Assembly (NCBI RefSeq): GCF_004217335.1
Contig: NZ_SHMP01000006.1
Coordinates: forward strand, 124,001-188,000
Reading direction: 5' to 3'
Origin: Natrinema hispanicum
Lineage (GTDB): Archaea; Halobacteriota; Halobacteria; Halobacteriales; Natrialbaceae
DNA: 64,000 bases
The notes under the pieces are model-generated. The model ran no database searches and was not told the origin of the DNA. It saw only the letters and a list, made by a program, of their open reading frames with translations. A program made the position numbers and the translations under genes. This document shows, piece after piece, positions 54,669-63,545 of this stretch (positions are counted from its first letter, which is position 1; each line of letters starts with the position of its first letter).

Positions 54669-55759
54669 CAGTCTTCCGTCTCAGTCGGCAGCTTGTTCGC
54701 CGGTTCTTGCGTGACGTTTTCCGAGACCGTCCGGCGGTTGGCCTCGCCGACGCGGTCGGCGACTTCGCCGACGACGTCCTCGAGATGACTCTGGACTTCG
54801 CTGTCATCGCTTTTGACGAGTGCGCCCTGGCTGCCGTCGGCCCCGAAGTCGGGATGGATCGGGATCCGGCCCAGCAATGGCACGTCGTACTTGTCGACGA
54901 TGGTGTCTGCCCCGCCGGTGCCGAACAGGCCGTGCTGGTCGCCACAGGACGGGCAGATGAAGGAACTCATGTTCTCGACGACGCCCAGGACGGGGGTGTC
55001 GTGTTTGTTGAACATCTGGATCCCCTTGCGGGTGTCGTCGAGTGCCATCTCCTGGGGCGTCGTGACGACGACGGCACCGGTAACGGGCATCGACTGCAGC
55101 AGGTTCAGCGTCGCGTCACCGGTTCCCGGCGGCAGGTCGACGATCAGGTAGTCGAGTCGGCCCCACTCGACGCCCTCTAAGAACTTCATCATGAACTTGT
55201 TGACCATCGGGCCGCGGAGGATCGCGGGGTCGTCCTCGTTTTCCATCATCATGCCCATGCTGATGATGCGGACGCCGTCCGAGCGCGGCGGCACGATTTC
55301 CTCGTTGGGCGTGACGCCTGGGTCGCTCTCGGCCGGGAGGATCTGGGGAACGTTTGGCCCGTGAATGTCGGCGTCGAGAAGCCCGACCATCGCACCGCGT
55401 TTCTCGAGCCCGGCCGCGAGGTTGGCTGCAACCGTCGTCTTGCCGACCCCACCTTTCCCGGAGGAGACGGCGATGACGTTGCGAACGCGGGGGAGAACCT
55501 CGTCGTCGAAGCCGTGTTCCTCGTCGACGTGTGCTCGCAGGTCGGCCTCGAGACCGGCGTCTTCGATGACGTCGCGGATCTGGTTGCCAATCTCCATCTC
55601 GGAGGGCGCGTATGGCGCGTTAAACGCAAGCGAGATGCGAGCCGTCTCGTCGTCGATTGTGACGTCGTTGACCAGCCCAAGCGAGACGATGTCCTCGCCG
55701 ATGTCCGGATCCTCGACCTCCTCGAGTTTGATTTCGAGCTCGTGTGCAGTGATGGTCAT
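54668..55759 (-). CDS. Mrp/NBP35-type Fe-S cluster carrier ATPase
   Basis: 363 residues. N-terminal MIP18-like domain (LEEVEDPDIGEDIVSLGLV), then the deviant Walker A SSGKGGVGKTTVAANLA, DADIHGPNVP, and DYLIVDLPPGTGDATL. FICPSCGDQHGLFG gives the CxxC that holds a bridging 4Fe-4S cluster. It inserts or transfers iron-sulfur clusters. The C terminus carries an extra polar tail. Repeat copy G begins right after its stop. Confidence 0.94.
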   Translation of the reverse strand: MTITAHELEIKLEEVEDPDIGEDIVSLGLVNDVTIDDETARISLAFNAPYAPSEMEIGNQIRDVIEDAGLEADLRAHVDEEHGFDDEVLPRVRNVIAVSSGKGGVGKTTVAANLAAGLEKRGAMVGLLDADIHGPNVPQILPAESDPGVTPNEEIVPPRSDGVRIISMGMMMENEDDPAILRGPMVNKFMMKFLEGVEWGRLDYLIVDLPPGTGDATLNLLQSMPVTGAVVVTTPQEMALDDTRKGIQMFNKHDTPVLGVVENMSSFICPSCGDQHGLFGTGGADTIVDKYDVPLLGRIPIHPDFGADGSQGALVKSDDSEVQSHLEDVVGEVADRVGEANRRTVSENVTQEPANKLPTETED

Positions 55760-56000
55760 AGTGTCGATGTGCTAGCCGTACGAAGGGCCCGGAACGGGAT
55801 ACGTGTGATGGTTCGAGCGTGGAGAACGATATACGGAGTGGGGACTAGGAGCCACTAAAAGTCAGTGGCTACCTGATCGCACGACAGCTGTGCGGATAGT
55901 ATAGAAGTTGTTTCAGGTGTTACTAGAGCGGTCGCAATCGGGGCTCTGACTGTAATCGCAAAAAACGAAATCGCTATTCAGAATTCGATACTGACGTCGG

Positions 56001-56312
56001 TTACGGTGGGCCGACGCTGCTGATCGGCTCCGGCGGACCGCCGTAGAAGACGACGCCGATCAGGACGGTCAGGATGAACATCCCGACCCACATCGAGGTC
56101 GTCAGGCCGACGAGATAGCCAACGCCGAGCAGTCCGGTCGACGTGTCTCGCGGCTTTCCAAGGAACCATGCTGCGAGCATGATGTAGACCGGAACCAGGA
56201 TGATCGCGAAGATGACCCAGGTCCCCTCATTGGGGAAGCCGGTGAAGCCGCCGGTGCCGTCGTAGCCGTGATACAGGAGTTCCGATGCGAATGTTGTCAG
56301 TGCTGGACTCAT
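56001..56312 (-). CDS. Three-helix membrane protein of the FeS/NrfD operon
   Basis: 103 residues from MSPALTTFASELLYHGYDG. Three hydrophobic segments (WVIFAIILVPVYIMLAAWFL, GLLGVGYLVGLTTSMWVG, MFILTVLIGVVFYG) make a small membrane subunit. Its start overlaps the NrfD stop (ATGA). No motif is known. Its place as the last gene of the operon suggests an accessory subunit of the complex. Confidence 0.75.
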   Translation of the reverse strand: MSPALTTFASELLYHGYDGTGGFTGFPNEGTWVIFAIILVPVYIMLAAWFLGKPRDTSTGLLGVGYLVGLTTSMWVGMFILTVLIGVVFYGGPPEPISSVGPP

Positions 56313-57661
56313 GCTTCCACCTCGGGTTCGGTCGCCTCGTCACCGTGTGCGTGGTCGCCACGCATGTGCTCGACCGCGTGGAGCTCGACCACTGGGACGA
56401 GCTTCGAGAGGTTGAGGAATAAAAGTGCCACCAGTCCCGCCGTCCCAGCGAGCGACGCCCACTCGATCAGGCTCGGGAAGTAGGTCCCGGGCGTGTTGGC
56501 GTAGATGTCGAACACTGGGTGCTTGAATCCTTCGACGACGAACAGGACCTTCTCGGTCAGCGTGCCCGTGAGGATGATCCCGCTGGCGAGGAGCGCTCGC
56601 TTCTTGCTGAACAGCGACGGACGGATCGTCTGCAGGAAGATGTACACGAGCGTACTGAAGATCAGGAACATCGCAGCCTGATAGAGCGGATGGGCGAGCT
56701 TCGCTTCCGCCGAGACCGCTTTCGCGTTTGGTCCAAGGAAGACACCGTTGAGGACGAACTGGAGCTGGAACCAGAGGAACAGCAGGGTGAAGAACCCGAG
56801 CCACAGGAGCAGCCCGCGGAAGATGTCGTCAGTGATGATGTGGTCCCAGTCGTAGGCGCGACGGAACGCATACGAGATGATGGTCACACCGCCGATTGCC
56901 GACATCAGCGCGATGCTCAGGAACATCGGGCCCTGAATGCCGCCAGTCCAGGCAGGCATCGCCGGGAGCAGCGCGAACAGCCACGGGATAACGCCACCGT
57001 GGAGCAGGAGCGGGGCCATAATGATGACTGCGGCTGCGAGCCACCAGACCATCCGCTCGATGATCTCGTCTTCTTGCTTGGTGTAGCCAAGCGTCATGAT
57101 CTTGTAGATCGGCTCGAAGCGGTCAGGGAGCTGGTCGCGCAGTCGGCTGACGTCGTATCGGAGCGTGAGCCCAAGATAGGTCGCCGACAGCACGAAGTAG
57201 GCCGTAATGACCGTCACGTCCCACACCAGCGGCGAGTTGTTGACCGTAATGTGGTAGTGACCGATGACGCTCGTGACCATCCGGTCCGGCCGGCCCATGT
57301 GGACCAGAATGTAGAAACCGGCAGCCGAGAGGCCACCGATGGTCGTCATCTCTGCGAGTCGGGCGATCGGCATGTACCGATCCATCCCGAGCAGCCGGAC
57401 AGCCGCCGAGAGGATGATACCGCCGTGAGCGACACCGACCCACCAGATGAACGCGCCGATGTACAGTCCCCACGTCGAACCGCCACCGGAGCCCCAGTCA
57501 CCGAGCCCGGTGACGACCAGCCCTTCCTGGAGCTGGTAGGCCCAGCCCGCGAGGAAGACCAGAAGGGCAAGCGTCGCGACACCGTACAGGACGAAGTACT
57601 TCTTCGTGAGCGTGTTGATCGGACGAAGGATGTCCGCTTCGGTTGGCTCCTTCGTGCTCAT
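56309..57661 (-). CDS. nrfD: NrfD/PsrC-type quinone-interacting membrane subunit
   Basis: 450 residues with about ten membrane helices. WGLYIGAFIWWVGVAHGGIIL, GRPDRMVTSVIGHYHITVN and NSPLVWDVTVITAY are typical of the NrfD/PsrC/ActC family; no haem-binding His pairs are needed. It passes electrons between menaquinone and an iron-sulfur protein. It overlaps the FeS gene upstream (ATGA) and the small membrane gene downstream, so one operon. Confidence 0.92.
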   Translation of the reverse strand: MSTKEPTEADILRPINTLTKKYFVLYGVATLALLVFLAGWAYQLQEGLVVTGLGDWGSGGGSTWGLYIGAFIWWVGVAHGGIILSAAVRLLGMDRYMPIARLAEMTTIGGLSAAGFYILVHMGRPDRMVTSVIGHYHITVNNSPLVWDVTVITAYFVLSATYLGLTLRYDVSRLRDQLPDRFEPIYKIMTLGYTKQEDEIIERMVWWLAAAVIIMAPLLLHGGVIPWLFALLPAMPAWTGGIQGPMFLSIALMSAIGGVTIISYAFRRAYDWDHIITDDIFRGLLLWLGFFTLLFLWFQLQFVLNGVFLGPNAKAVSAEAKLAHPLYQAAMFLIFSTLVYIFLQTIRPSLFSKKRALLASGIILTGTLTEKVLFVVEGFKHPVFDIYANTPGTYFPSLIEWASLAGTAGLVALLFLNLSKLVPVVELHAVEHMRGDHAHGDEATEPEVEA

Positions 57662-59346
57662 AGCGACACCCCGTCAATGTGACCGACGGTCTCGTTATCG
57701 AGTTTTTCCTGCCGCTTGTCGAGGAGCCCGGCGTCTTCGTACTTGGTCGGGCCGTCGACCTGATAGGCGTCCGATCCAGGCTCCGCACCGAGGTACGTGA
57801 CGTTCGGGTTCGTCCCGATGTGGTCGAGCAGGTTGAACGAGCTCGGATTGCCCACGTACTGCTGGAGCTGGAACCGTGCGTTCTCTTCGCTGCCGTCGTC
57901 AAGGTTCAGCGTATCGAGGGCTTCCTCGCTTTCGAGGTCGACGTACCCTTCGATGGCGTCGAGGGACTCGAGAATGGTCCGTTCGTTCTGGATCATGGTG
58001 GTGTTCTTGTTGTCACCAGGCTCGAGTCGCTCGCTGACGATGTCGATCGCTTTCATCATCGACAGCACCTCCTCGTCGAAGGTCCGGCTCTCGTTGGCGG
58101 CGTCGAGCGCCGCGATCGCGGACTCGATGTCGTCGCTCTCGCTGAGCGTTTCGTTGACCGTCTCCGGACCGGGAACGTACCGATTGCTGCTGATGTGGTC
58201 GCCGCTCAGGTGGGCGACAGCTCGGCTCTTGACCGGGTGCTCGCGGTGCTGGTACGAGTCGCTCTTCTCGTCGTTGACGTCACCGAACTGGATCGCGTTC
58301 GGCGGACAGGCCGATTCACAGGCGGTCGTCCCGACCTGCTCGTCGCCCTGTTTGCCGTCCTGCATGGTCGGACAGAACGTACACTTGCTCATGACGCCAC
58401 GTGGCGCACGACTGTCGACCCACCGCGTGCCGTGTTCGTACTCGGCGTGCGTGATCTCGTCGGGGTCTTCAGGGTTCTCGAGGCCGTCGATGTCCTCGTA
58501 TTCGACGCTGGGATCTTCCCACTGGAAGTAGTTGACACCGTACGGGCAGGCGACCTGACAGTATCGGCAGCCAATACAGACGTCGTAGTCAGTCAACACG
58601 ATCCCGTCCTTGTCGCGGGTGTGACGGGCCGTCGTCGGACAGACCTTCTCACAGGGAGCGTCCGTGCAGTGCTGGCACGGTCGCACGAGCATGTTGAAGT
58701 CACTCCCCATGTTGAAGTCGGTGTAAGCACCGGAGTCGACCAGTCCTTGCCCACCATCGGGAGAGGAGTGATTGCGGTCTTCCCAGGCCATGACGTACAT
58801 CCAGTTGACGCCCGCGTCGAGGTCGTTTTCCTGCTGGCAGGCCGTCATGCAGGTCAGACAGCCGTCACAGCGTTCCAGGTCGATCGTCATGCCCCACTGG
58901 GTATCGGGGTGCTCGTGAGTCTCGGTGCCCCCACCGTGGCCACCTTCGGCGACGCTAGCCTCGGGACCGTCGTCGACGGTGCCCCACGCACCGACGCCGA
59001 CGGCTGCCGCGCCGACACCCATCTTCTTCATCGCTTCACGACGGGTCTGCTCGCCGTCACCGTCGAACTTGTCGACCATCCGCGAGAACGTGCCCTTGGC
59101 CTCTTCCTGGGCCTTCTCGTAGGCCTCTTTCGTCGGGCGCTCGTCCTCACCGAACTCCTCCATCACGTCGTCGTGATATTTCTCGTGGAATTCGGCCTCG
59201 GAAAGTTCGCCTTCGGTGACCCGCATCGCGTCACGGGCCATGTCCATACCGAGTTGGCTATCGTACTCGGTATCATCGAGCATCGACTCGAGTTCGCCTT
59301 CCCACTCGTTTCCGAGTGGATGGAATGATTCGTCATCCGTACTCAT
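57658..59346 (-). CDS. Four-cluster iron-sulfur protein of PsrB/DmsB/ActB type
   Basis: 562 residues. After about 95 acidic residues comes a Tat-like signal in an internal position (QTRREAMKKMGVGAAA). Four cluster motifs follow: CDGCLTCMTACQ, CQHCTDAPCEKVCP, CIGCRYCQVACPYG, and CTFCPTMQ with TTACESACPPNA. A 220-residue C-terminal extension has no Cys. Such proteins join a molybdenum catalytic subunit to an NrfD membrane subunit. No catalytic subunit is in the window. Its stop overlaps the NrfD start. Confidence 0.9.
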   Translation of the reverse strand: MSTDDESFHPLGNEWEGELESMLDDTEYDSQLGMDMARDAMRVTEGELSEAEFHEKYHDDVMEEFGEDERPTKEAYEKAQEEAKGTFSRMVDKFDGDGEQTRREAMKKMGVGAAAVGVGAWGTVDDGPEASVAEGGHGGGTETHEHPDTQWGMTIDLERCDGCLTCMTACQQENDLDAGVNWMYVMAWEDRNHSSPDGGQGLVDSGAYTDFNMGSDFNMLVRPCQHCTDAPCEKVCPTTARHTRDKDGIVLTDYDVCIGCRYCQVACPYGVNYFQWEDPSVEYEDIDGLENPEDPDEITHAEYEHGTRWVDSRAPRGVMSKCTFCPTMQDGKQGDEQVGTTACESACPPNAIQFGDVNDEKSDSYQHREHPVKSRAVAHLSGDHISSNRYVPGPETVNETLSESDDIESAIAALDAANESRTFDEEVLSMMKAIDIVSERLEPGDNKNTTMIQNERTILESLDAIEGYVDLESEEALDTLNLDDGSEENARFQLQQYVGNPSSFNLLDHIGTNPNVTYLGAEPGSDAYQVDGPTKYEDAGLLDKRQEKLDNETVGHIDGVSL

Positions 59347-59755
59347 CAGATCAGAACACCTCTGAATATGACACTGATGTCATGCCGAGAGTACTCGACG
59401 GCATGCACTTCAAATCGTTCATTTGTGGATCCTCATCCCTCGCTCACAACCCAAATCGGATGAAGTATAGAGCCGATTTCCAGCACGTGAGAATCGGGCC
59501 GACTATGTTCGTATATATAAGTCAACGACTGTCAACGTGGACCAGTGAGCGGGTTCGAGCGCGGCTGATATGTTTCGTTCAACGGTCGTGGGTCGCTCTC
59601 AACGCGTCGGCTCGACACCCGAGAAACGACAGTTCGGCACCAGATCGCCCGGAACACGGGTCAGCGTAACACTTCGATGAATGTTCTTCCCGGCGACAAC
59701 TCTCGCAATGGGATCGATGTGTCTCGACGCAGTGGCCGACGATACAGAGACTGTC
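59347..59755 (-). promoter_or_regulatory. 409-base intergenic region upstream of the FeS/NrfD operon
   Basis: No gene supported. TGACA-CTGA-TGTCA at 59369-59382 is an inverted repeat 23 bases before the FeS start and may be a regulator site. TATATATAAG near 59510 resembles a TATA box, which would leave a leader of over 100 bases. The neighbouring HTH-10 regulator is a candidate to bind here. Confidence 0.4.
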
Positions 59756-60430
59756 TCATGCGCTCGTCGGTCGATCCTCGAGCTCTACATGCTCGGCAAC
59801 ACCCGGAAGCGCTGCAACGAACTGCTTGATAATCGCTTCCTCGGCTCGGTGAAGCGTCTCGCTACACGTCGATTTGGCGATGTCGAGGTGAGCCGCGAGC
59901 TCGGTCAGCGAACAGCGCCGTGGGGTGTCGTAGTAGCCCGCGTCGATAGCAGCGACCACGACTTCGAGTTGTCGCTCCGAGAGAAGTTGCCGTTCCTGAA
60001 GTCGCTCGCGGACGTCGTCGATCCGGTACTGGAACCCAAACCGCTCGAGTTGGTCGGCGAGTTCCGCCAGCCGCTCTCTGGAGCCGGTGACCTCGACGGT
60101 TGCCTCGCCATCGACGATTTCGATCGGGAGTTCGATCGGCACACCAGACTCTCGTGAGGACACCAACAGCAGTGGCGTCGTTGCCTCGAAGTGAACCGTC
60201 GCCTCGTGAATATCCTGTTGGGCGACCGTAAGTTCCGTGAGCTGTGGATGCTCGGCCATCGCCTCAATCACTGCCGAGACCGTCGGACCAGTGATCCGAA
60301 CGAGGGCAAACCCGGATTCAGGCCCGGGAACGGCCGCGAGTACCCGAAAGGTCGATTCGGGGTAGGCCGTCGATAGCTCATGAATCCAGACCTCCTCGGG
60401 CATCGTGATCGTGAGTGTCGCGTGGGCCAT
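59756..60430 (-). CDS. HTH-10 (Bat/DmsR-like) transcription regulator
   Basis: 224 residues from MAHATLTITMPEEVWIHE. An N-terminal sensor-like domain (FRVLAAVPGPESGFALVRIT) is followed by HTH_10: LSERQLEVVVAAIDAGYYDTPR and SLTELAAHLDIAKSTCSETLHR. Haloarchaeal DmsR, which controls DMSO reductase, belongs to this family. It lies directly upstream of the FeS/NrfD operon on the same strand, so control of that operon is likely (inference). Confidence 0.87.
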   Translation of the reverse strand: MAHATLTITMPEEVWIHELSTAYPESTFRVLAAVPGPESGFALVRITGPTVSAVIEAMAEHPQLTELTVAQQDIHEATVHFEATTPLLLVSSRESGVPIELPIEIVDGEATVEVTGSRERLAELADQLERFGFQYRIDDVRERLQERQLLSERQLEVVVAAIDAGYYDTPRRCSLTELAAHLDIAKSTCSETLHRAEEAIIKQFVAALPGVAEHVELEDRPTSA

Positions 60431-60553
60431 ACGAGCGCGTTCAGTGTTCCCTCTGTCCTGTGGCTACGAATATGTTCGCAATCTTTTCAACCGTGATGAG
60501 CTGCTATGATCAAGCGTTGCCACCGCTCCGACCGGTTAAAGATGGGGACAGAC

Positions 60554-61474
60554 CTATTCCCCTTCGAGGTGTTCGGTGAGGTGGTCACAGAGTCGGTCGG
60601 GCGCTTCGTGGGGTACCCAGTGACTCGTCGCCGGCAGGAGCTCGAGGCGACTCGTCGCACAGAACCCCACGCTATCGACCGCCAGCGAGGGGACGAGCGC
60701 CGCGTCGTCCTCGCCCCAGACGACGAGCGTCGGTGCGTCGATCCGGTCGGTCGGAAGCCGTGGCGGATCCCGCAGCGCCGCCCGATACCAATTCAACATC
60801 CCGGTGAGCGCACCGTCTCGGTCCCAGGCCTGCCGGTAGCGGGCCAGTTCACCGTCGGTGAACGTTCCCGGCGCGGCCGTCCCCCGAAGTGCTCGCTCGA
60901 GGAGACGATAGTTGTCGGACCGACAGGCGAGTTCAGGAAGCCATGGGAGCTGAACGCAGACGGCATACCAGCTCCGGCGCAGTTGCTCGGGATTTGAGAG
61001 TAGCTGCCGCCGGTAGGCGGTCGGATGGGGCGCGTTGACGATGGCGAGCCGATCGACGACCTCGGGGAACCGACAGGCAAGCTCCCAGGCGACGACGCCA
61101 CCCCAGTCGTGGCCGACGACGTGGGCTGTGTCGCACGCTTCAGTTGCGATCAAGCCGACGATGTCCCGTGTGAGTTCGTCCGTTCGGTATGCTGGCACGC
61201 CGTCGGGTTTCTCGCTCCGGTTGTATCCCCGCTGGTCCGGAACGAGGACGCGATAGCCGGCATCGACGAGCGGGCCGATCACCTCCCGCCAGCCATACCA
61301 GTACTCGGGAAACCCATGGAGCAAGACGACCACCGGATCCGCTGGATCGCCAGCAGTGATGACGTGTAACTCGACGCCATTGACTGTTCTGCGGGTCGAC
61401 ATCGCGTCGACAGCCGGTGGCAGCACAGCCTCGAGTTGCGCCGCCGACGCCGTCGACCTCGAGTCCGTCCCCAT
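60554..61474 (-). CDS. Alpha/beta hydrolase, epoxide-hydrolase-like
   Basis: 306 residues. VVVLLHGFPEYWYGWREVI (oxyanion HGFP), GHDWGGVVAWELACRFPE (nucleophile Asp), WGEDDAAL (acid) and ATSHWVPHEAPDRL (His) give the full triad of the epoxide hydrolase/haloalkane dehalogenase branch. Cytoplasmic. The start MSTRRTVNGVELHV at 61402 is an alternative, since the preceding 24 residues look like an extension. Substrate not predictable. Confidence 0.9.
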   Translation of the reverse strand: MGTDSRSTASAAQLEAVLPPAVDAMSTRRTVNGVELHVITAGDPADPVVVLLHGFPEYWYGWREVIGPLVDAGYRVLVPDQRGYNRSEKPDGVPAYRTDELTRDIVGLIATEACDTAHVVGHDWGGVVAWELACRFPEVVDRLAIVNAPHPTAYRRQLLSNPEQLRRSWYAVCVQLPWLPELACRSDNYRLLERALRGTAAPGTFTDGELARYRQAWDRDGALTGMLNWYRAALRDPPRLPTDRIDAPTLVVWGEDDAALVPSLAVDSVGFCATSRLELLPATSHWVPHEAPDRLCDHLTEHLEGE

Positions 61475-61570
61475 TTGAGGACACCTGCACCGCGGATCGG
61501 GATATCGGTTGGGATATTATCGCCGCGGGTGAGGGTTGCATCCGGCGTGGGCCGAACCGCAGGCGGGTCA

Positions 61571-61696
61571 TCACGTCCAGACGCGAAGACAGTCAGTCGA
61601 ACAAAAGTGGAGATCGATGCGCTCCTCGCCGTCGGATTCGACGTAGGTTGTCAGTGTGTATGCAACCTCGTCGGACTCGCAGTTATCACAGTCCAT
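61571..61696 (-). CDS. 41-residue two-knuckle Cys protein
   Basis: ATG at 61694-61696, stop TGA at 61571-61573. The product is MDCDNCESDEVAYTLTTYVE, then SDGEERIDLHFCSTDCLRVWT. CxxC near the start and FCSTDC near the end would bind one zinc, like TRASH/NosL-type knuckles. GGAGGA 6 bases before the ATG serves as ribosome-binding site. Too short for most gene finders; no function known. Confidence 0.7.
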   Translation of the reverse strand: MDCDNCESDEVAYTLTTYVESDGEERIDLHFCSTDCLRVWT

Positions 61697-61913
61697 AGTC
61701 CTCCTCGCGGGACAACACCCTTGAGTATGAACCTATTAGCCGATCACTTTCACAGTTAGTGATGTATTAGATCTAGATAATATCGTGTTGAACAGGTATT
61801 TTGATACGTTGATACTCTCAGATAAGTTATGAGTCCGCAGGAACAATCGAAGGAGACAGCGTCGCGACAGCAGTATCGAAACCCTTACTCTCCGGAAGCC
61901 GGTGCGAACACGT

Positions 61914-62192
61914 ATGAGCGACGACGCCGTCAGTCCCGAGGAGGTCCGCCACGTCGCGGATCTGGCCCGCGTCGACCTCGACGACGATGAGGTCGACCGG
62001 TTCGCCGGACAGTTCGCGGACATCCTCGAGTATTTCGAGACCCTAGACGAGGTGCCGGAGGTCGACCGCGAAGCCGATCTCGCGAACGTGATGCGGCCGG
62101 ACGAGGAACGGCCCTCCCTCGACAGCGAGGACGCGCTCCGGAACGCACCGGAAACGGAAGACGGCTACTTCAAAGGGCCGAACGTCTCGTAA
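61914..62192 (+). CDS. gatC: Aspartyl/glutamyl-tRNA amidotransferase subunit C
   Basis: 92 residues from MSDDAVSPEEVRHVADLAR. RVDLDDDEVDRFAGQFADILEYFETLDEV is the GatC helix pair, and APETEDGYFKGPNVS is the C-terminal motif. It wraps GatA and GatB to assemble the amidotransferase that makes Asn-tRNA and Gln-tRNA. gatA follows 2 bases later. gatB is not in the window. Confidence 0.94.
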   Translation: MSDDAVSPEEVRHVADLARVDLDDDEVDRFAGQFADILEYFETLDEVPEVDREADLANVMRPDEERPSLDSEDALRNAPETEDGYFKGPNVS

Positions 62193-62194
62193 TC

Positions 62195-63463
62195 ATGTCT
62201 GAGGATATTTTCATCACCGAAGAACGGATCGAGGGAGCCGACGACGGCCCGCTGGCCGGCAAAACGGTCGCGGTCAAGGACAACATCTCCACCGAGGGCG
62301 TCCGAACGACCTGCGGCTCGAAGATGCTCGATGAGTACGTTCCGCCCTACGACGCGACGGTCGTCTCCCGGCTCAAAGAAGCCGGCGCGACCATCGTCGG
62401 CAAGGCCAACATGGACGAGTTCGGGATGGGGACGACCACCGAGACCTCCTACTTCGGGGAGACGGACAACCCCGCCGCGCCCGGCCATGTTCCTGGTGGC
62501 TCCTCCGGTGGCTCGGCGGCCGCCGTCGCTGCCGGCGAGGCCGATCTCGCGCTGGGCTCCGACACCGGCGGCTCGGTCCGCTGTCCAGCCGCCTTCTGTG
62601 GCGTCGTTGGCATCAAGCCCACCTACGGGCTGGTCTCGCGGTACGGCCTCGTCGCCTACGGCAACAGCTTAGAGCAGATCGGTCCCTTCGGCGAAACCGT
62701 CGAAGACGCTGCCGCGTTGCTCGACGTGATTGCCGGCAGCGACGAGCGCGACGCGACCACCCGGGAGGCTGGTGACGACGCGAACTACGCCGACGCTGCG
62801 ACCGGCGATGTCGACGGGCTCCAGATCGGGATTCCGACCGAGTTGCTCGAGGGTGCCGACGAGGGCGTCGTCGAGACGTTCTGGGACGCTATCGATGACC
62901 TCGAGGACAAGGGTGCGTCGTATCACGAAGTCAGCCTCCCATCGGTCGAACACGCCGTCGAGGCCTACTACGTGATCGCGATGTCGGAAGCCTCGTCGAA
63001 CCTCGCGCGGTTCGACGGCGTCCGCTACGGGCATTCGGGGGGCTACGACGGCAACTGGAACGAGACGTTCGCGAAAGCCCGCGAGGAAGGGTTCGGCGAC
63101 GAAGTCAAGCGTCGCATCCTGCTTGGCACCTACGCGCTCTCGGCGGGCTACCACGACAAGTACTACAAGAAAGCCCAGGACGCTCGCGCGTGGGTCAAAC
63201 AAGACTTCGACGAGGCGCTTTCGGAGGCCGACGTGCTCGCCAGTCCGACGATGCCAGTGCCGCCGTTCGAACTCGGCGAGAGCCTCGACGACCCGCTCAA
63301 GTTGTATCTCGCCGACGCGAACACCGTGCCGGTGAACCTCGCGGACCTCCCCGCGATTTCGGTTCCGGCAGGCGAAACCGACGGACTCCCTGTCGGTCTC
63401 CAACTCGTCGGGCCAGCCTTCGGCGAGGAACGGTTGATCCGGGCCGCAAGCGCGCTCGCCTGA
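62195..63463 (+). CDS. gatA: Aspartyl/glutamyl-tRNA amidotransferase subunit A
   Basis: 422 residues of the amidase signature family. The Ser-cisSer-Lys triad is in VAVKDNIS (Lys), GGSSGGSAAAVAAG (cis-Ser) and LGSDTGGSVRCPAAFCG (Ser). It frees ammonia from Gln, which GatB uses on mischarged tRNA. Slightly shorter than bacterial GatA. Follows gatC directly. Confidence 0.95.
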   Translation: MSEDIFITEERIEGADDGPLAGKTVAVKDNISTEGVRTTCGSKMLDEYVPPYDATVVSRLKEAGATIVGKANMDEFGMGTTTETSYFGETDNPAAPGHVPGGSSGGSAAAVAAGEADLALGSDTGGSVRCPAAFCGVVGIKPTYGLVSRYGLVAYGNSLEQIGPFGETVEDAAALLDVIAGSDERDATTREAGDDANYADAATGDVDGLQIGIPTELLEGADEGVVETFWDAIDDLEDKGASYHEVSLPSVEHAVEAYYVIAMSEASSNLARFDGVRYGHSGGYDGNWNETFAKAREEGFGDEVKRRILLGTYALSAGYHDKYYKKAQDARAWVKQDFDEALSEADVLASPTMPVPPFELGESLDDPLKLYLADANTVPVNLADLPAISVPAGETDGLPVGLQLVGPAFGEERLIRAASALA

Positions 63464-63545
63464 GAGACATCGGTCGCTCGTCGTCGTTGACCGGCCCCAT
63501 CACGGCGTATTCAAGTCCGCTCCTTATTTATCAGCGATCAGTACG

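Noticed and set aside
57679..59328. 549-residue open frame opposite the FeS protein gene
   Set aside because: Mirror of the FeS codon usage; the real strand has four intact Cys-cluster motifs.
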